Shown one piece after another: positions 54,071-62,762 of a DNA stretch of 64,000 nucleotides. Source of the DNA: JASHUC01 sp963849095 (GTDB lineage Bacteria > Pseudomonadota > Gammaproteobacteria > Steroidobacterales > Steroidobacteraceae); the NCBI GenBank assembly GCA_963849095.1, contig CAWKGA010000001.1:682001-746000 (forward strand), in the 5' to 3' direction. The notes below the pieces were generated by a model. The model had not been told where the DNA came from. It was given only the letters and a program-made list of their open reading frames with translations, and made no database searches. The translations under genes were made by a program, and so were the position numbers. Positions within the stretch are counted from its first letter, which is position 1; each line of letters begins with the position of its first letter.

Positions 54071-54291
54071 AAGGCCACGAAAGACAGTAACGTATCCCAG
54101 CGCGGCAAGCGTGGCGTCTTTTATGTTCGCCGCCGCATCCCGAGCTCGCTGCTGACCGCCTATCCGCAGGGCCAGACCGAGATCGTGCGGAGCCTCGCCA
54201 CGGCAGACGCCCGGCAGGCCCGTCCGAAGGCGATCCTGGCGCTGGCTGCCATCGAGCGTGAGTTCGCCGCCAAGCGCTCCCAGATCGACTT
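54056..54291 (+). pseudogene. Tyrosine recombinase (phage-type integrase), N-terminal remnant
   Basis: From GTG 54056 (or 54068) the frame reads GKRGVFYVRRRIPSSLLTAYPQGQTEIVRSLATADARQARPKA..., typical of the N-terminal arm-binding region (DUF6538-like) of integrases inserting at tRNA genes. Recognisable sequence ends near residue ~78; the frame runs on to 54580 without homology. No catalytic domain (R-H-R-Y) is present. It sits directly after att copy B, where an island integrase is expected. A 22-codon frame at 54340 (MAANRAPQKASLFDKR) may be another gene scrap. Confidence 0.7.
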
Positions 54292-54491
54292 GAGTCGCGC
54301 CTCCGAGCATCCCGACCAGAGCCACTCCGGAGAGAACACATGGCTGCGAATCGGGCGCCCCAGAAAGCGTCCCTGTTCGATAAGAGGACTCATGCTTGCA
54401 CAGCCTAGCATCCCCGGCACGAAGCCGCTCCGACGTGCGAGATCGACACGAAGGGGTCACGCGGGATCAAACGATTTCGACAAGGCAAAGT

Positions 54492-56153
54492 TCAGATTGA
54501 TTGATCTGAGGGATGGCGATTGTGCCACGGCGTCGCCGTCTCGTACGCATATGCGATGCTCGCGAGCACGGCCTCCGTGAGCCGGCGTCCCGTGAACTGG
54601 ATGCTGTACGGTAGGCCGTCGCGCGAGAACCCCGATGGCAGACAGATCGCGGGCACGCCCGCGAGATCCATCGGCATCGTGAACTGCGCGGACCGTGGCG
54701 CCGCGGCTGACCAAGCTGCATGGTATGCGGGGAGCGGACCGACCTGGATGGCATGTGTAATCGGCCACGCCGGGTCTCCACCGGCAGGGCCCACGATCGC
54801 ATCGACCGAATCGAGCAGCAGATTCAATTTCTGCGTGAGCGCGCGACGTGCCCGCTCTGCTGCCGCGAGCTGCTGGGGTGTGACCCGCGATCCGTTCTCC
54901 AGGAACTCTCGCAGATAGGGTCCGAATTCAGCCGCGCGTGAAGGAAACGTCGCGGCGTACGCTGCCGCCATCTCGTGACCGCATATCGGTTGCCAAATGT
55001 CGACCACGTGGGACACATCGGGCATCTTGACCTCGACGATCCCCGCCCCAAGGTCGCGCAGCACGCGGATGGCTGATTCGATGGCCTGTGAACGTCCGGG
55101 GTGGATCCCCTTGAGCGCATACTCGGGGTCGATGCCGAGGCGCAGGCCCCGCAGCCCCCTGCGCAGCTGCTGGAATGCTCGCGGAGGTGCAGCATCGAGC
55201 GAGGTCCGATCCTTCGGGTCGCGTCCGGCGATCACATCGAGCATCAGTGCCACATCCGCGACCCGGCGCGCCATAGGTCCGACATGATCGAGTGATTCGG
55301 CCATCGCGATCACACCATAGCGACTGACGCGCCCGTAGGTTGGCTTCAGGCCGACGACGCCATTTGCGGATGCTGGATTGCGAATCGAGCCACCCGTATC
55401 GGTGCCGATCGCCGCGTAACACAGACCGGCTGCAAGGGCGACCCCGCAGCCGCTGGATGACATGCCCGGCCATCGGTCCGGATTCCAGGGGTTGAGCGGC
55501 ACGTCCATCGCCGGGTTGTAGCCGGCCGCGGCTCCCTCGGAGAGGTTGAGCTTTCCGAGGATGACGGCACCCGCACGATGCAGCCTGGACACCACTGTGG
55601 CATCGAATGTCGGCACGAAATTCTTGCGTACCGGCGTACCACCCATGGTGCGCACGCCCTTTGTGTAGAAGAGGTCCTTGACGGCAATTGGAACCCCGTG
55701 CAATGGGCCACGGTACCTCCCCGCGCGAATTTCACGCTCTGCGCTGCGCGCCTCGGCGAGTGCCTGTTCGGCGGTCACCGTCGCATAACTCTTCAGATGC
55801 CGATCGAGCCGTGCGATGCGATCCAGCATATAGCGCGTGACATCCACCGGGGATAGAGCGCCCGATGCAATTCGTGAGGCGAGAGTCTCGAGGCTCAGGA
55901 AGTGCAGGGCTTCAGCAGCGTCGGCCGACGCAGGAGCCGTCGCGGCCTCAAGAGGCATGGCTATTGGGACGGTAGCCAGAGCGGTTGCGCCCAAGAGCGC
56001 AAGTGACTCACGCCAGGACAGCGGTTCCGGTGTCCGGTTCTTCGTCAAGATTTCCCCCAAACGCTCGGCTTCGAGAAACGCCGTATCCGACGCAAACATA
56101 CCCACTTCAGCCGCGTCACGCTCGATGATCTCTCCCACTCGCTTGCCGAGCAC
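54492..56153 (-). CDS. Amidase signature family hydrolase, probably exported
   Basis: The 553 residues include the amidase signature. The triad is Lys159 (VPIAVKDLF), a Ser232-234 run (MSSSGCGVALAAG) and Ser256 (GTDTGGSIRNPAS). About 45 residues precede a hydrophobic segment (SLALLGATALATVPIAMPL) that could be a signal peptide, so a later start such as the internal Met19 may be used. No gatB/gatC is near, so it is not the tRNA amidotransferase. The substrate is unknown. It is the only full gene between att copies B and C. Confidence 0.85.
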   Translation of the reverse strand: MLGKRVGEIIERDAAEVGMFASDTAFLEAERLGEILTKNRTPEPLSWRESLALLGATALATVPIAMPLEAATAPASADAAEALHFLSLETLASRIASGALSPVDVTRYMLDRIARLDRHLKSYATVTAEQALAEARSAEREIRAGRYRGPLHGVPIAVKDLFYTKGVRTMGGTPVRKNFVPTFDATVVSRLHRAGAVILGKLNLSEGAAAGYNPAMDVPLNPWNPDRWPGMSSSGCGVALAAGLCYAAIGTDTGGSIRNPASANGVVGLKPTYGRVSRYGVIAMAESLDHVGPMARRVADVALMLDVIAGRDPKDRTSLDAAPPRAFQQLRRGLRGLRLGIDPEYALKGIHPGRSQAIESAIRVLRDLGAGIVEVKMPDVSHVVDIWQPICGHEMAAAYAATFPSRAAEFGPYLREFLENGSRVTPQQLAAAERARRALTQKLNLLLDSVDAIVGPAGGDPAWPITHAIQVGPLPAYHAAWSAAAPRSAQFTMPMDLAGVPAICLPSGFSRDGLPYSIQFTGRRLTEAVLASIAYAYETATPWHNRHPSDQSI

Positions 56154-56234
56154 CGCCGCCCCAATTCCATGATTTTTATGGATAAATTCCTGATCCGCAA
56201 GGGCGGACAGGCGCCCGGAAGAGGCGTTTAAGGC

Positions 56235-56278
56235 GAGCTGCTACACGGTCTGTACCACACACGGTGGGACGGATCGTG
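56235..56278 (+). repeat. Island att-like repeat, copy C (truncated)
   Basis: GAGCTGCTACACGGTCTGTACCAC and the next 20 bases match copy B (54027-54070) with a few changes, including GGTGGGACGGATCGTG at the integrase start. The tRNA-His end is not present here, and the integrase frame closes soon after. It looks like the scar of a second integration. Confidence 0.6.
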
Positions 56279-56362
56279 GACGATCGCTAACAGCAAAAAA
56301 TGCCGATTGGCCGAACGACTATCGTGCGCGCGTGTCGAGGCGCCGGTTCTCAGCGTTGGGGA

Positions 56363-56387
56363 AGCCCCCGGCCTGTTGCCGGGGGCT
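56363..56387 (-). terminator. 10-bp GC-rich hairpin downstream of the G8 gene
   Basis: AGCCCCCGGC (56363-56372) pairs perfectly with GCCGGGGGCT (56378-56387) around CTGTT. It is 25 bp past the stop of the minus-strand CEMIP-like gene. The flanking bases are not T-rich, but the stem is very stable. Confidence 0.55.
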
Positions 56388-56412
56388 CTTGGCTCATACG
56401 ACAGGATCCAGC

Positions 56413-59112
56413 TTACCGGCTGACCTGGACGCTGGCTCCGCCACTAGGGCCGCTGTCAGGGCCGCTACCAAGGACGTCACCGCTGGACACAAGCTTGACC
56501 CAAAGCGAACCGTTGCCCTTGTAGTACGAGGTGGCACTGGCCTTGCGCAGTGCATCCAGGCTGCTCTGCTGCGTACCCGACGCTGCAGTGGCGAATCCCG
56601 GCAGGTCGAAGAGCACCCACGAGCCGCGATCCAGTTCCTTCACGTTGAGGGACAGGGACGGCCTTTTGGTGGTCACCTTGAACTGGGTACCCGCTAGTAC
56701 GTTGGTTTCTCCGGTCACGCTGTAGTCCTTGCCATTGCGGCTGAGAACGACGGGCGGCTGCGTTGGTCGGGCACCACCCACAACAAACGTTCCTGCAGGG
56801 AAGCCGCCGCCTGGACCACCAGCTCCGCCTGGACGGGCTGCGCCCGGACCACCGGGTCCGCCAGCACCGGCAGCCGCACCAGGACCACCGCGCCCGCCGG
56901 GACCGGCACCTGGGCGACGAGCGCCGAAACCGCCGGGACCGCCCGGGCCGCCAGCGCCGCCAAAACTCAAGCGTCCGATATCGCCCTTGCACACCGCAGC
57001 GTTCCAGGTGGGCTTGACCTGACAGGCTTTTGTGTCGATTGCGATTCCGTCATTTTCGTCGTTGATGAGAATGAAGGAGTCCGGGACACCGTCGACCGAA
57101 CCGTCCAGGTCGTGGAACACCGCGGTCTTATAGCTCCCATTGCCGTAATCATCGTTGCTCCACTTATGCTCCATCGGCGGGAAATACACCGGCTTGGCGT
57201 TGATGAATTTCGCGCGCCGTACGGTGTTGTTGGAGCTCATTCCGAAGCTGGTATACAGCAGGTAAGAGATCGCTCCCGTCTTGCGGGTGGCGTTGTCCTG
57301 GAAATTCACGAAGGTGTCATTGTCCAGTTCATGATGATAATCGTAGAACTCGTAGCCCCGGATCGGGAAATCCGGGACTTCGGGCTCCGGCAAGCTGCGG
57401 CCGTAAGCGATTTCCGCCGGCGTCCTGGGGTTGCCGATGTTCGCGGTTTCGCCCACGAACAGCGAGTCGACCACCCGTGACGTAAAGCGGGAACGACCGA
57501 AGTTGCCGGACGCATGCGTGTAGCCGATGGCGTTGTCGGCCAGCTTCAAGTTCTTGTACAGGTCCATCTCACCGCGGGCCCACATGCCGTTATTCCGGTT
57601 CTTGTAGCTGGTGAAATCCTCGATGAGTGTCACCGCTTGAGGGCTGTTCGCGTCAGCGGGATTGGTAAGGGCAATATACCCGCCGACGGCGAAATGGCCA
57701 TCGGCCCTGGGGCCGCGGTCGAACATGAAACCGTCAAAGTTCGAATGGGCGGTGTTGCCCTTGAACTCCCCCAACTGCATTCGACGTGGCCAGGTTGCCT
57801 TGCTGATAGCCGTGCCTGCGAACGCGCCCGTCGGATGCTCCGGGAAGGCGAACCAGAAACCCGTCGCCTCGGACCCCGCGGCCACGTTGTCCACGTAAAT
57901 ATTGTCCGGATTGGTGATCCAGAACGTCGACGCCGTGTTGTCGGAAGGGATCAGGACATCCTTGGCGTTCTGGCCGGCCGTATCGAAGTTCTTGCCGCCC
58001 GTCGATCCGAACGGGGCGAGGTTGGTCGGAACACAGGGTTTGCCGTCAGGATGACACTTGGTCACCATTCCCAGGTTGTGAATGAACTGGTTGCCCGTTT
58101 CGATGCCGTCTTCCAGGAAGAAGCAGTGACCGACGGTGTTGTAGGTCACGTTGTTTTCCACTCGCACGTTATCGGTGCCATGCACCGTCACGCAGCGGCT
58201 GTAGGTGTCGTGAATCGCTGAATTTTCGATGTACTGCCCTTTGGCGTCGCCGACCAGATGCCAGTGGATCGGATACCGGGCCAGATGCAGGTACTGACCC
58301 ATCCGATTCAATTCGACGCCGGAGACATACATTTTAGACCCGGCGATCGCCATGATATGCCCCCCGAAGTAGGAGCGTTCTGCGTCGTCCGAAGCCTGGA
58401 TAAGGATATTTCGCGTCAGCATGCCGACTTCACCACGCTCATCGACGCCGAACGTGATTTTGCCGAAGTGCATGTACTTTAGGGGCTGATCAAGCGTGAT
58501 CACGTTCCCAGCAATGGCGGCGATGGTTCGCTTCTCCGCCTGCTTAAAATCGAAGTCCGTCGACGCAAGGACGATCACGTCCCCTTTTCGCCAGCCACTG
58601 GCATTCAATACTTTGATCCTGGCGCTACCGGCCTTGGCTGTTCCAGCGAGTTTGGTCCAGGAATTCGTCCGGTCACCATGCAGGTTCAGGGTTCCGCCCG
58701 CGATCACGATCCCGCGGTCGTTACCAGGGACATTGTCGGTGAGGGTGATGGTCGCCTTGCGCGTGTGGGGTTTGGCTTCGGTGCCGATCTCCAGTTCCCC
58801 GTGCACGATGATCGACTCGGTGGTCAGCTCGATGTCGGCTTTGTCCGAGAAGCTGAGTTTGCCTTCGATTTGCAAGCCGTCCAGCGACGGCGGACTCACG
58901 TCGAGGAGCACATCCTTGCCTGTTTCAATGGTGACCGTGTCCCCTGCGCGGGGCACCTTCCGGTCTGGCCAGGTGGCAGGATTGGACCAGAGCTCCTGCT
59001 CGACCGCGTGCGATCCTTGTTCCTCAGCCGCCGCAACGACGTCGAATGCGCTGACGAGGAAGAATGCTGGAACGAGCAACGCAAGAAGGAACGAGCAATA
59101 TTGTCTCTTCAT
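56413..59112 (-). CDS. Secreted G8-domain/beta-helix protein, CEMIP/TMEM2-like
   Basis: The 899 residues (from MKRQYC; GAGGG lies ~10 bases upstream) show a signal peptide to ~residue 30. A G8 domain follows at ~40-170 (LWSNPATWPDRKVPRAGDTVTIETG). Then comes a long right-handed beta-helix: YPIHWHLVGD, SRCVTVHGTDNVRVENNVTYNTVGHC (in part), GSEATGFWFAFPEHPTGAF, NFPIRG-like FPIRGYEFYD, AVFHDLDGSVDG. The order and motifs resemble the animal hyaluronan-degrading proteins CEMIP and TMEM2. A Gly/Pro-rich insert (~residues 717-774) separates a C-terminal piece (TSYYKGNGSLWVKLV). Polysaccharide binding or cleavage is inferred. An alternative start is 59130. Confidence 0.85.
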   Translation of the reverse strand: MKRQYCSFLLALLVPAFFLVSAFDVVAAAEEQGSHAVEQELWSNPATWPDRKVPRAGDTVTIETGKDVLLDVSPPSLDGLQIEGKLSFSDKADIELTTESIIVHGELEIGTEAKPHTRKATITLTDNVPGNDRGIVIAGGTLNLHGDRTNSWTKLAGTAKAGSARIKVLNASGWRKGDVIVLASTDFDFKQAEKRTIAAIAGNVITLDQPLKYMHFGKITFGVDERGEVGMLTRNILIQASDDAERSYFGGHIMAIAGSKMYVSGVELNRMGQYLHLARYPIHWHLVGDAKGQYIENSAIHDTYSRCVTVHGTDNVRVENNVTYNTVGHCFFLEDGIETGNQFIHNLGMVTKCHPDGKPCVPTNLAPFGSTGGKNFDTAGQNAKDVLIPSDNTASTFWITNPDNIYVDNVAAGSEATGFWFAFPEHPTGAFAGTAISKATWPRRMQLGEFKGNTAHSNFDGFMFDRGPRADGHFAVGGYIALTNPADANSPQAVTLIEDFTSYKNRNNGMWARGEMDLYKNLKLADNAIGYTHASGNFGRSRFTSRVVDSLFVGETANIGNPRTPAEIAYGRSLPEPEVPDFPIRGYEFYDYHHELDNDTFVNFQDNATRKTGAISYLLYTSFGMSSNNTVRRAKFINAKPVYFPPMEHKWSNDDYGNGSYKTAVFHDLDGSVDGVPDSFILINDENDGIAIDTKACQVKPTWNAAVCKGDIGRLSFGGAGGPGGPGGFGARRPGAGPGGRGGPGAAAGAGGPGGPGAARPGGAGGPGGGFPAGTFVVGGARPTQPPVVLSRNGKDYSVTGETNVLAGTQFKVTTKRPSLSLNVKELDRGSWVLFDLPGFATAASGTQQSSLDALRKASATSYYKGNGSLWVKLVSSGDVLGSGPDSGPSGGASVQVSR

Positions 59113-59541
59113 GTCATCAATCCCTCGCATTCAAAGATGACCCCGCATCTTCGCGGCAGAGAATAGCGCAATTGACCTGCGCCCAGTGCATATCAGGCCA
59201 ACGTGCGATCCGAGGCGCTCGAATCCGAACGGAATGGCGGAATTTCGAAAAGGTCGACGCATCATGATCCGACACGTTCACGGTCCGCAACATTCGCGAC
59301 AGGAGAAGACCTAAATAATTGATTTCACTCAAGTCCTTGGAATCGTAACCAAGGCGCCTGCGGACCACACATGGAAAGGCCCCGACAGTTTCCCACCGGG
59401 CCTCCCGTTTTCGAACGAAGGAGCAGTAAGGCTGCGTGTTACATGCCCATGTCACCCGTGCGGCAAGTGCGCTTTTCCGGCGCGGAAAGGAGTCTTCCCA
59501 GGTGAGGACCCTGCAGCCGCCGGTCGCGACATCGTCGGACG
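59113..59541. other. Intergenic region between CEMIP-like and FAD oxidase genes
   Basis: No supported gene in 429 bp. It must contain the promoter of the minus-strand CEMIP-like gene and the 3' region of the FAD oxidase. GC is lower than in core regions. I see no repeat, tRNA or strong terminator. Confidence 0.5.
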
Positions 59542-61068
59542 TCAGCGCGCGGACGGTGGGATATTCGCGTTCAGGCTGAACAGGTTTCCCGGGTCGTAGG
59601 TGTTCTTCAGCTGCACCAGGCGCGGGTAGTTGCCGCCGTACGTGGCGCGCACGCGCGCGCTGTCCTCGCCGGGAGCCGTGTTGACGTAGTACCCGTGGGT
59701 GAACCTCTCCACCCCGCTCCACACCTCGTCGAGGGCCCGGGTATTGCGTGCGGCATGCGGCCCGTCGGTCCAGTCGCCGGAGAGCATCACGTCATAGGCC
59801 GCATGGCGGTTCCAGTAAGCCGTAGCGCTGGGAGGTACCCGGGCGACCGCACCGCCCATCTGGGCCAGCTCCACCCCGCAGTCCAGCGACGGCGGCGTCG
59901 CCTCGAAGCGCCGGACGAGCTCATCGAACAGGGTAGCGGGCGTGCCGAGCAGGAACGCGGTCTTCATGTAGTCCGAGACGCTGCTCGGTACGGCCACCGG
60001 GGCATTGCCCACGGCACCCTGGGCCTTGAGATAGCTCCTTGCCGACACGGAGTCGTGCACCGGCGTACCGAGCCGCTTCAGCGGCTCGAGCAGGCGCTCC
60101 CCTTCGCGCGGATCCCCGGAATGGAACACCGCCAGCACGGCGAAGCGTCCGGGCGTCTCGGTCCCCGGGGGCGCATTGTTGACGAGGTCGACACTCAGCG
60201 TCAGCGCATCGGGGGCCCGCTCGGCGAGCTCCGTCGCCGCCACGAGCAGGCGGCGCGCTTGGCTCCACGGATAGATCCGGGCCCCGCCCAGCACCGGGTG
60301 TGCGAGCGGATGCAGCCGGTACTCGAAGGTCGTCACGACGCCAAAGTTCCCGCCGCCGCCGCGCACGCCCCAGAATAGATCCGGATTGTCGGCCTCGGTC
60401 AGATGCCTCAGCTTGCCGTCCGCCGTCACGATGTCCGCTGATGCCAGGTTGTCGCAGGCAAGACCGACGGTGCGCATCAGGCGCCCCATGCCGCCTCCGA
60501 GCGTCAGGCCGGCGATGCCGGTGTCCGTGGCGGTCCCCATGGTCGTTGCGAGCCCGACGGCCTGTGTCTTTCGATCGACCTCTCCGAGGAGCACTCCGCC
60601 TTGTACCCTGGCGAGCCGCCGCTGCGGGTCGACCTCGACCGCGCTCATGAGCGACAGGTCGATCGTGAGTCCACCCTCGCAGACCGACTGCCCGGCGAGG
60701 CTGTGGCCGCCCCCGCGCACCGCGGTGAGCAGTCCGTGCGTGCGGGCGAAATTGACAGCGCGAGCAACGTCGGCCTCATCGATGGCGCGCGCGATGAGCG
60801 CGGGGTGGCGGTCGAAGGTCCGGAACCAGAGCGCACGAGCGTCGTCGTATCCCGGATCATGCGGCAGGAGCAGCGGGCCCTTGAGGCTCGCGCGGAGGTC
60901 CTTCACGTCCGAGGCTGCAAGGGAGATGGGCTTGCCCGAGCCGCTGCGCGCGGCGAGCTCACTCGGAATCCCGCCGCTCCTCGCGGCATCCGCCCACCGC
61001 GGACGCACGGACACGAGCGAGCCGGCCGCGGCCGCGAGCGCGGCGCTGACGAAGCCTCGCCTTCCCAT
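59542..61068 (-). CDS. Tat-exported FAD-linked oxidase (BBE-like)
   Basis: The 508 residues start MGRRGFVSAALAAAAG, a twin-arginine signal (RRGFV), so a folded flavoprotein is exported. The PCMH FAD-binding domain has AVRGGGHSLAGQSVCEGGLTIDLS, with the histidine normally bound to FAD. ATDTGIAGLTLGGGMGRLMRTVGL follows. The C-terminal BBE motif is YGGNYPRLVQLKNTYDPGNLF. This family oxidises sugars or alcohols; the substrate is unknown. The start at 61068 is chosen because it places the Tat motif at the N-terminus. Confidence 0.9.
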   Translation of the reverse strand: MGRRGFVSAALAAAAGSLVSVRPRWADAARSGGIPSELAARSGSGKPISLAASDVKDLRASLKGPLLLPHDPGYDDARALWFRTFDRHPALIARAIDEADVARAVNFARTHGLLTAVRGGGHSLAGQSVCEGGLTIDLSLMSAVEVDPQRRLARVQGGVLLGEVDRKTQAVGLATTMGTATDTGIAGLTLGGGMGRLMRTVGLACDNLASADIVTADGKLRHLTEADNPDLFWGVRGGGGNFGVVTTFEYRLHPLAHPVLGGARIYPWSQARRLLVAATELAERAPDALTLSVDLVNNAPPGTETPGRFAVLAVFHSGDPREGERLLEPLKRLGTPVHDSVSARSYLKAQGAVGNAPVAVPSSVSDYMKTAFLLGTPATLFDELVRRFEATPPSLDCGVELAQMGGAVARVPPSATAYWNRHAAYDVMLSGDWTDGPHAARNTRALDEVWSGVERFTHGYYVNTAPGEDSARVRATYGGNYPRLVQLKNTYDPGNLFSLNANIPPSAR

Positions 61069-61352
61069 CTTCAAGTTTCGGCGTCTCCTAACTTCCGAGC
61101 CGGGACACACTATGCCGAAGCCTGCGGCCCGTCTTTGCCGAACGTCTCAAGAGGGCCCTCGATCGCCCGTTTGATCCGCACGGCGGACATGAGCGATCGG
61201 CGGGGCGCCCATCGAGAGGCGCCTTTCTCGCCCGTGCGCGGCGGCCGGGGGTAAGATGCGCGCTCCGCCGCCGGGGGAAAGGTTGCACGGTGCTGAGCAC
61301 GGTCCTGAGCACAGCATAGAACTCGCCCGGCAGCCGTGACGTGCCGAGAATA
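61069..61352. other. Divergent promoter interval before the SIR2-TIR gene
   Basis: 284 bp between the FAD oxidase (minus) and the SIR2-TIR gene (plus). It holds the palindromic GTGCTGAGCAC and a nearby second CTGAGCAC (about 61290-61312), which may be a regulator site. No gene is supported here. Confidence 0.45.
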
Positions 61353-62762
61353 ATGAGCACCGGTTCCGCTGCGATTCTGCCCGCCGCCACGCTCGATGAG
61401 GATGCGTGGGAGGACCTGCTCTCCTTCATCGAGGAGCGGCAGGTCATTCCGATCGTGGGTCCGGAGCTGTTGCAGGTGGCCACCGACCGCGGTCCGAGAC
61501 TGCTGCTCGATTGGGCCGCCGAGAAGCTCGCCGCGCGGCTGAACGTGAACCGGGCCGATCTGCCCGATCGCTTCACGCTGAACGATGTGGTGTGCCTGTT
61601 TCTCGCCGCGCGCGGGAGGCGGGAAGAAGCCTACGTGCGGCTGCGCAGCATCCTCAAGGATGCCCCCTTCGAGCCGCCCCCTGCACTCAAGCACCTGGCG
61701 GCGATCACGGACTTCGATCTGTTCGTCACCACGACCTTCGACTCTTTGCTCGAGAGCGCCATCAACCTCGAGCGCTTCGGGGGATCCCCCTCGACCGAGG
61801 TGCTCTCGTACGCCCCGAACCGGGTGACGGATTTACCCGCCGAGCGGGCTCGGCTCTCCCGCCCCGTGGTGTATCACCTGTTCGGGAAGCTCTCGGCCTC
61901 CCCGACCTATGTGATCTCGGATGAGGACCTGCTCGAGTACATCTGTGCCCTGCAGAACGAGAGTCTGGTGCCGGAGCGGCTGTTCCACGAGCTCGAGCAC
62001 AACCACCTGCTGGTGATCGGGAGCAACTTCACGAACTGGCTGGCGCGGCTATTCCTGCGGATGACGAAGCGCCATCGGCTCTCGGACCCGCGGGAGGTCG
62101 GGGAGGTGCTGGCGGATGACTCCACCGCGCAGGACGAGCGCCTGGTGTCCTTCCTGCAGCAGGTGAGCGTGCGCACGAGGATCTACACCGGGGCGGAGCG
62201 GTTCGTGGAGGAGCTGCACCAGCGGTGGATGAAGCGGAACCCGACCCCTGCGGGCTCCGGGCCCTCTGGACTCTCCGGCTCCCCCGGCTTCTCCCCTGCA
62301 CGCTTTCTGCCCCCGGGACGGGAGATGCCGGACCACGCGGTGTTCGTGAGCTACGCGCGGGAGGATCTGCCGGCGGTGCAGCAGATCAAGGCGGGGCTGG
62401 AAGCGGCCGGGATCACCACCTGGTTCGACATGGATCGGCTGGAGGCCGGGGACGACTACGACCGGAAGATCAAGCAGCACATCGGGCGCTGCGCGTACTT
62501 CATCCCTGTGATCTCCCGGACGACACAGAGCCGGCTCGAGGGGTATTTCAGGCGCGAGTGGAGCTATGCGCTCGACCGGGCGCGCAACATGGCAGACGGA
62601 GCCCTGTTCATCCTGCCGGTGAGTCTGGATGAGACGACGGCTGCCGAGGCGCACGTGCCCGAGCGGTTCAAGGCGCTGCACTTCACGCAGTTGCCTGGGG
62701 GGCGGGTCACGCCCGAGTTTGCCCAGCGTCTCGCCGAGTTCATGCGGCGCCGATCCCCATGA
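61353..62762 (+). CDS. SIR2-like/TIR two-domain protein
   Basis: Residues ~20-290 are a SIR2-like domain (IPIVGPELLQV, DLFVTTTFDSLLE, VVYHLFGKLS, LLVIGSNFTNWLARLFLR). The usual Asn of the TTNYD motif is Thr here (TTTFD), while His in YHLFG is kept. A Gly/Ser/Pro linker leads to a TIR domain at ~325-469 (HAVFVSYAREDLPAVQQIKAGLEAAGI in part, TWFDMDRLEAGDDYDRKI), with a candidate catalytic Glu in GYFRREWSYAL. Both domain types can cleave NAD+ in antiphage systems. Its stop overlaps the STAND gene start (ATGA). Confidence 0.88.
   Translation: MSTGSAAILPAATLDEDAWEDLLSFIEERQVIPIVGPELLQVATDRGPRLLLDWAAEKLAARLNVNRADLPDRFTLNDVVCLFLAARGRREEAYVRLRSILKDAPFEPPPALKHLAAITDFDLFVTTTFDSLLESAINLERFGGSPSTEVLSYAPNRVTDLPAERARLSRPVVYHLFGKLSASPTYVISDEDLLEYICALQNESLVPERLFHELEHNHLLVIGSNFTNWLARLFLRMTKRHRLSDPREVGEVLADDSTAQDERLVSFLQQVSVRTRIYTGAERFVEELHQRWMKRNPTPAGSGPSGLSGSPGFSPARFLPPGREMPDHAVFVSYAREDLPAVQQIKAGLEAAGITTWFDMDRLEAGDDYDRKIKQHIGRCAYFIPVISRTTQSRLEGYFRREWSYALDRARNMADGALFILPVSLDETTAAEAHVPERFKALHFTQLPGGRVTPEFAQRLAEFMRRRSP

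Larger units (their letters stand above)
51840..56278. mobile_element. tRNA-His-associated island with tandem att-like repeats
   Basis: Boundaries are taken from three related repeats. Copies A (51840) and B (53945) share the tRNA-His 3' end and ~100 bp. Copies B and C (56235) share GAG[C/T]TG[C/T]TACACGGTCTGTACCAC plus the following bases, up to an integrase start codon. Cargo: hipBA between A and B; an integrase remnant and an amidase between B and C. No intact integrase is present, so it is probably fixed. Codon choice and GC in the cargo are less extreme than in flanking core genes. Confidence 0.65.

Noticed and set aside
54492..56153. GatA subunit of the tRNA-dependent amidotransferase
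   Set aside because: Shares the amidase signature, but there is no gatB or gatC nearby, and it has an extra N-terminal leader with a hydrophobic export-like segment.
59117..59722. 201-codon minus-strand frame between the CEMIP-like and FAD oxidase genes
   Set aside because: It overlaps the FAD oxidase 3' end in another frame and shows no domain, ribosome site or plausible composition.
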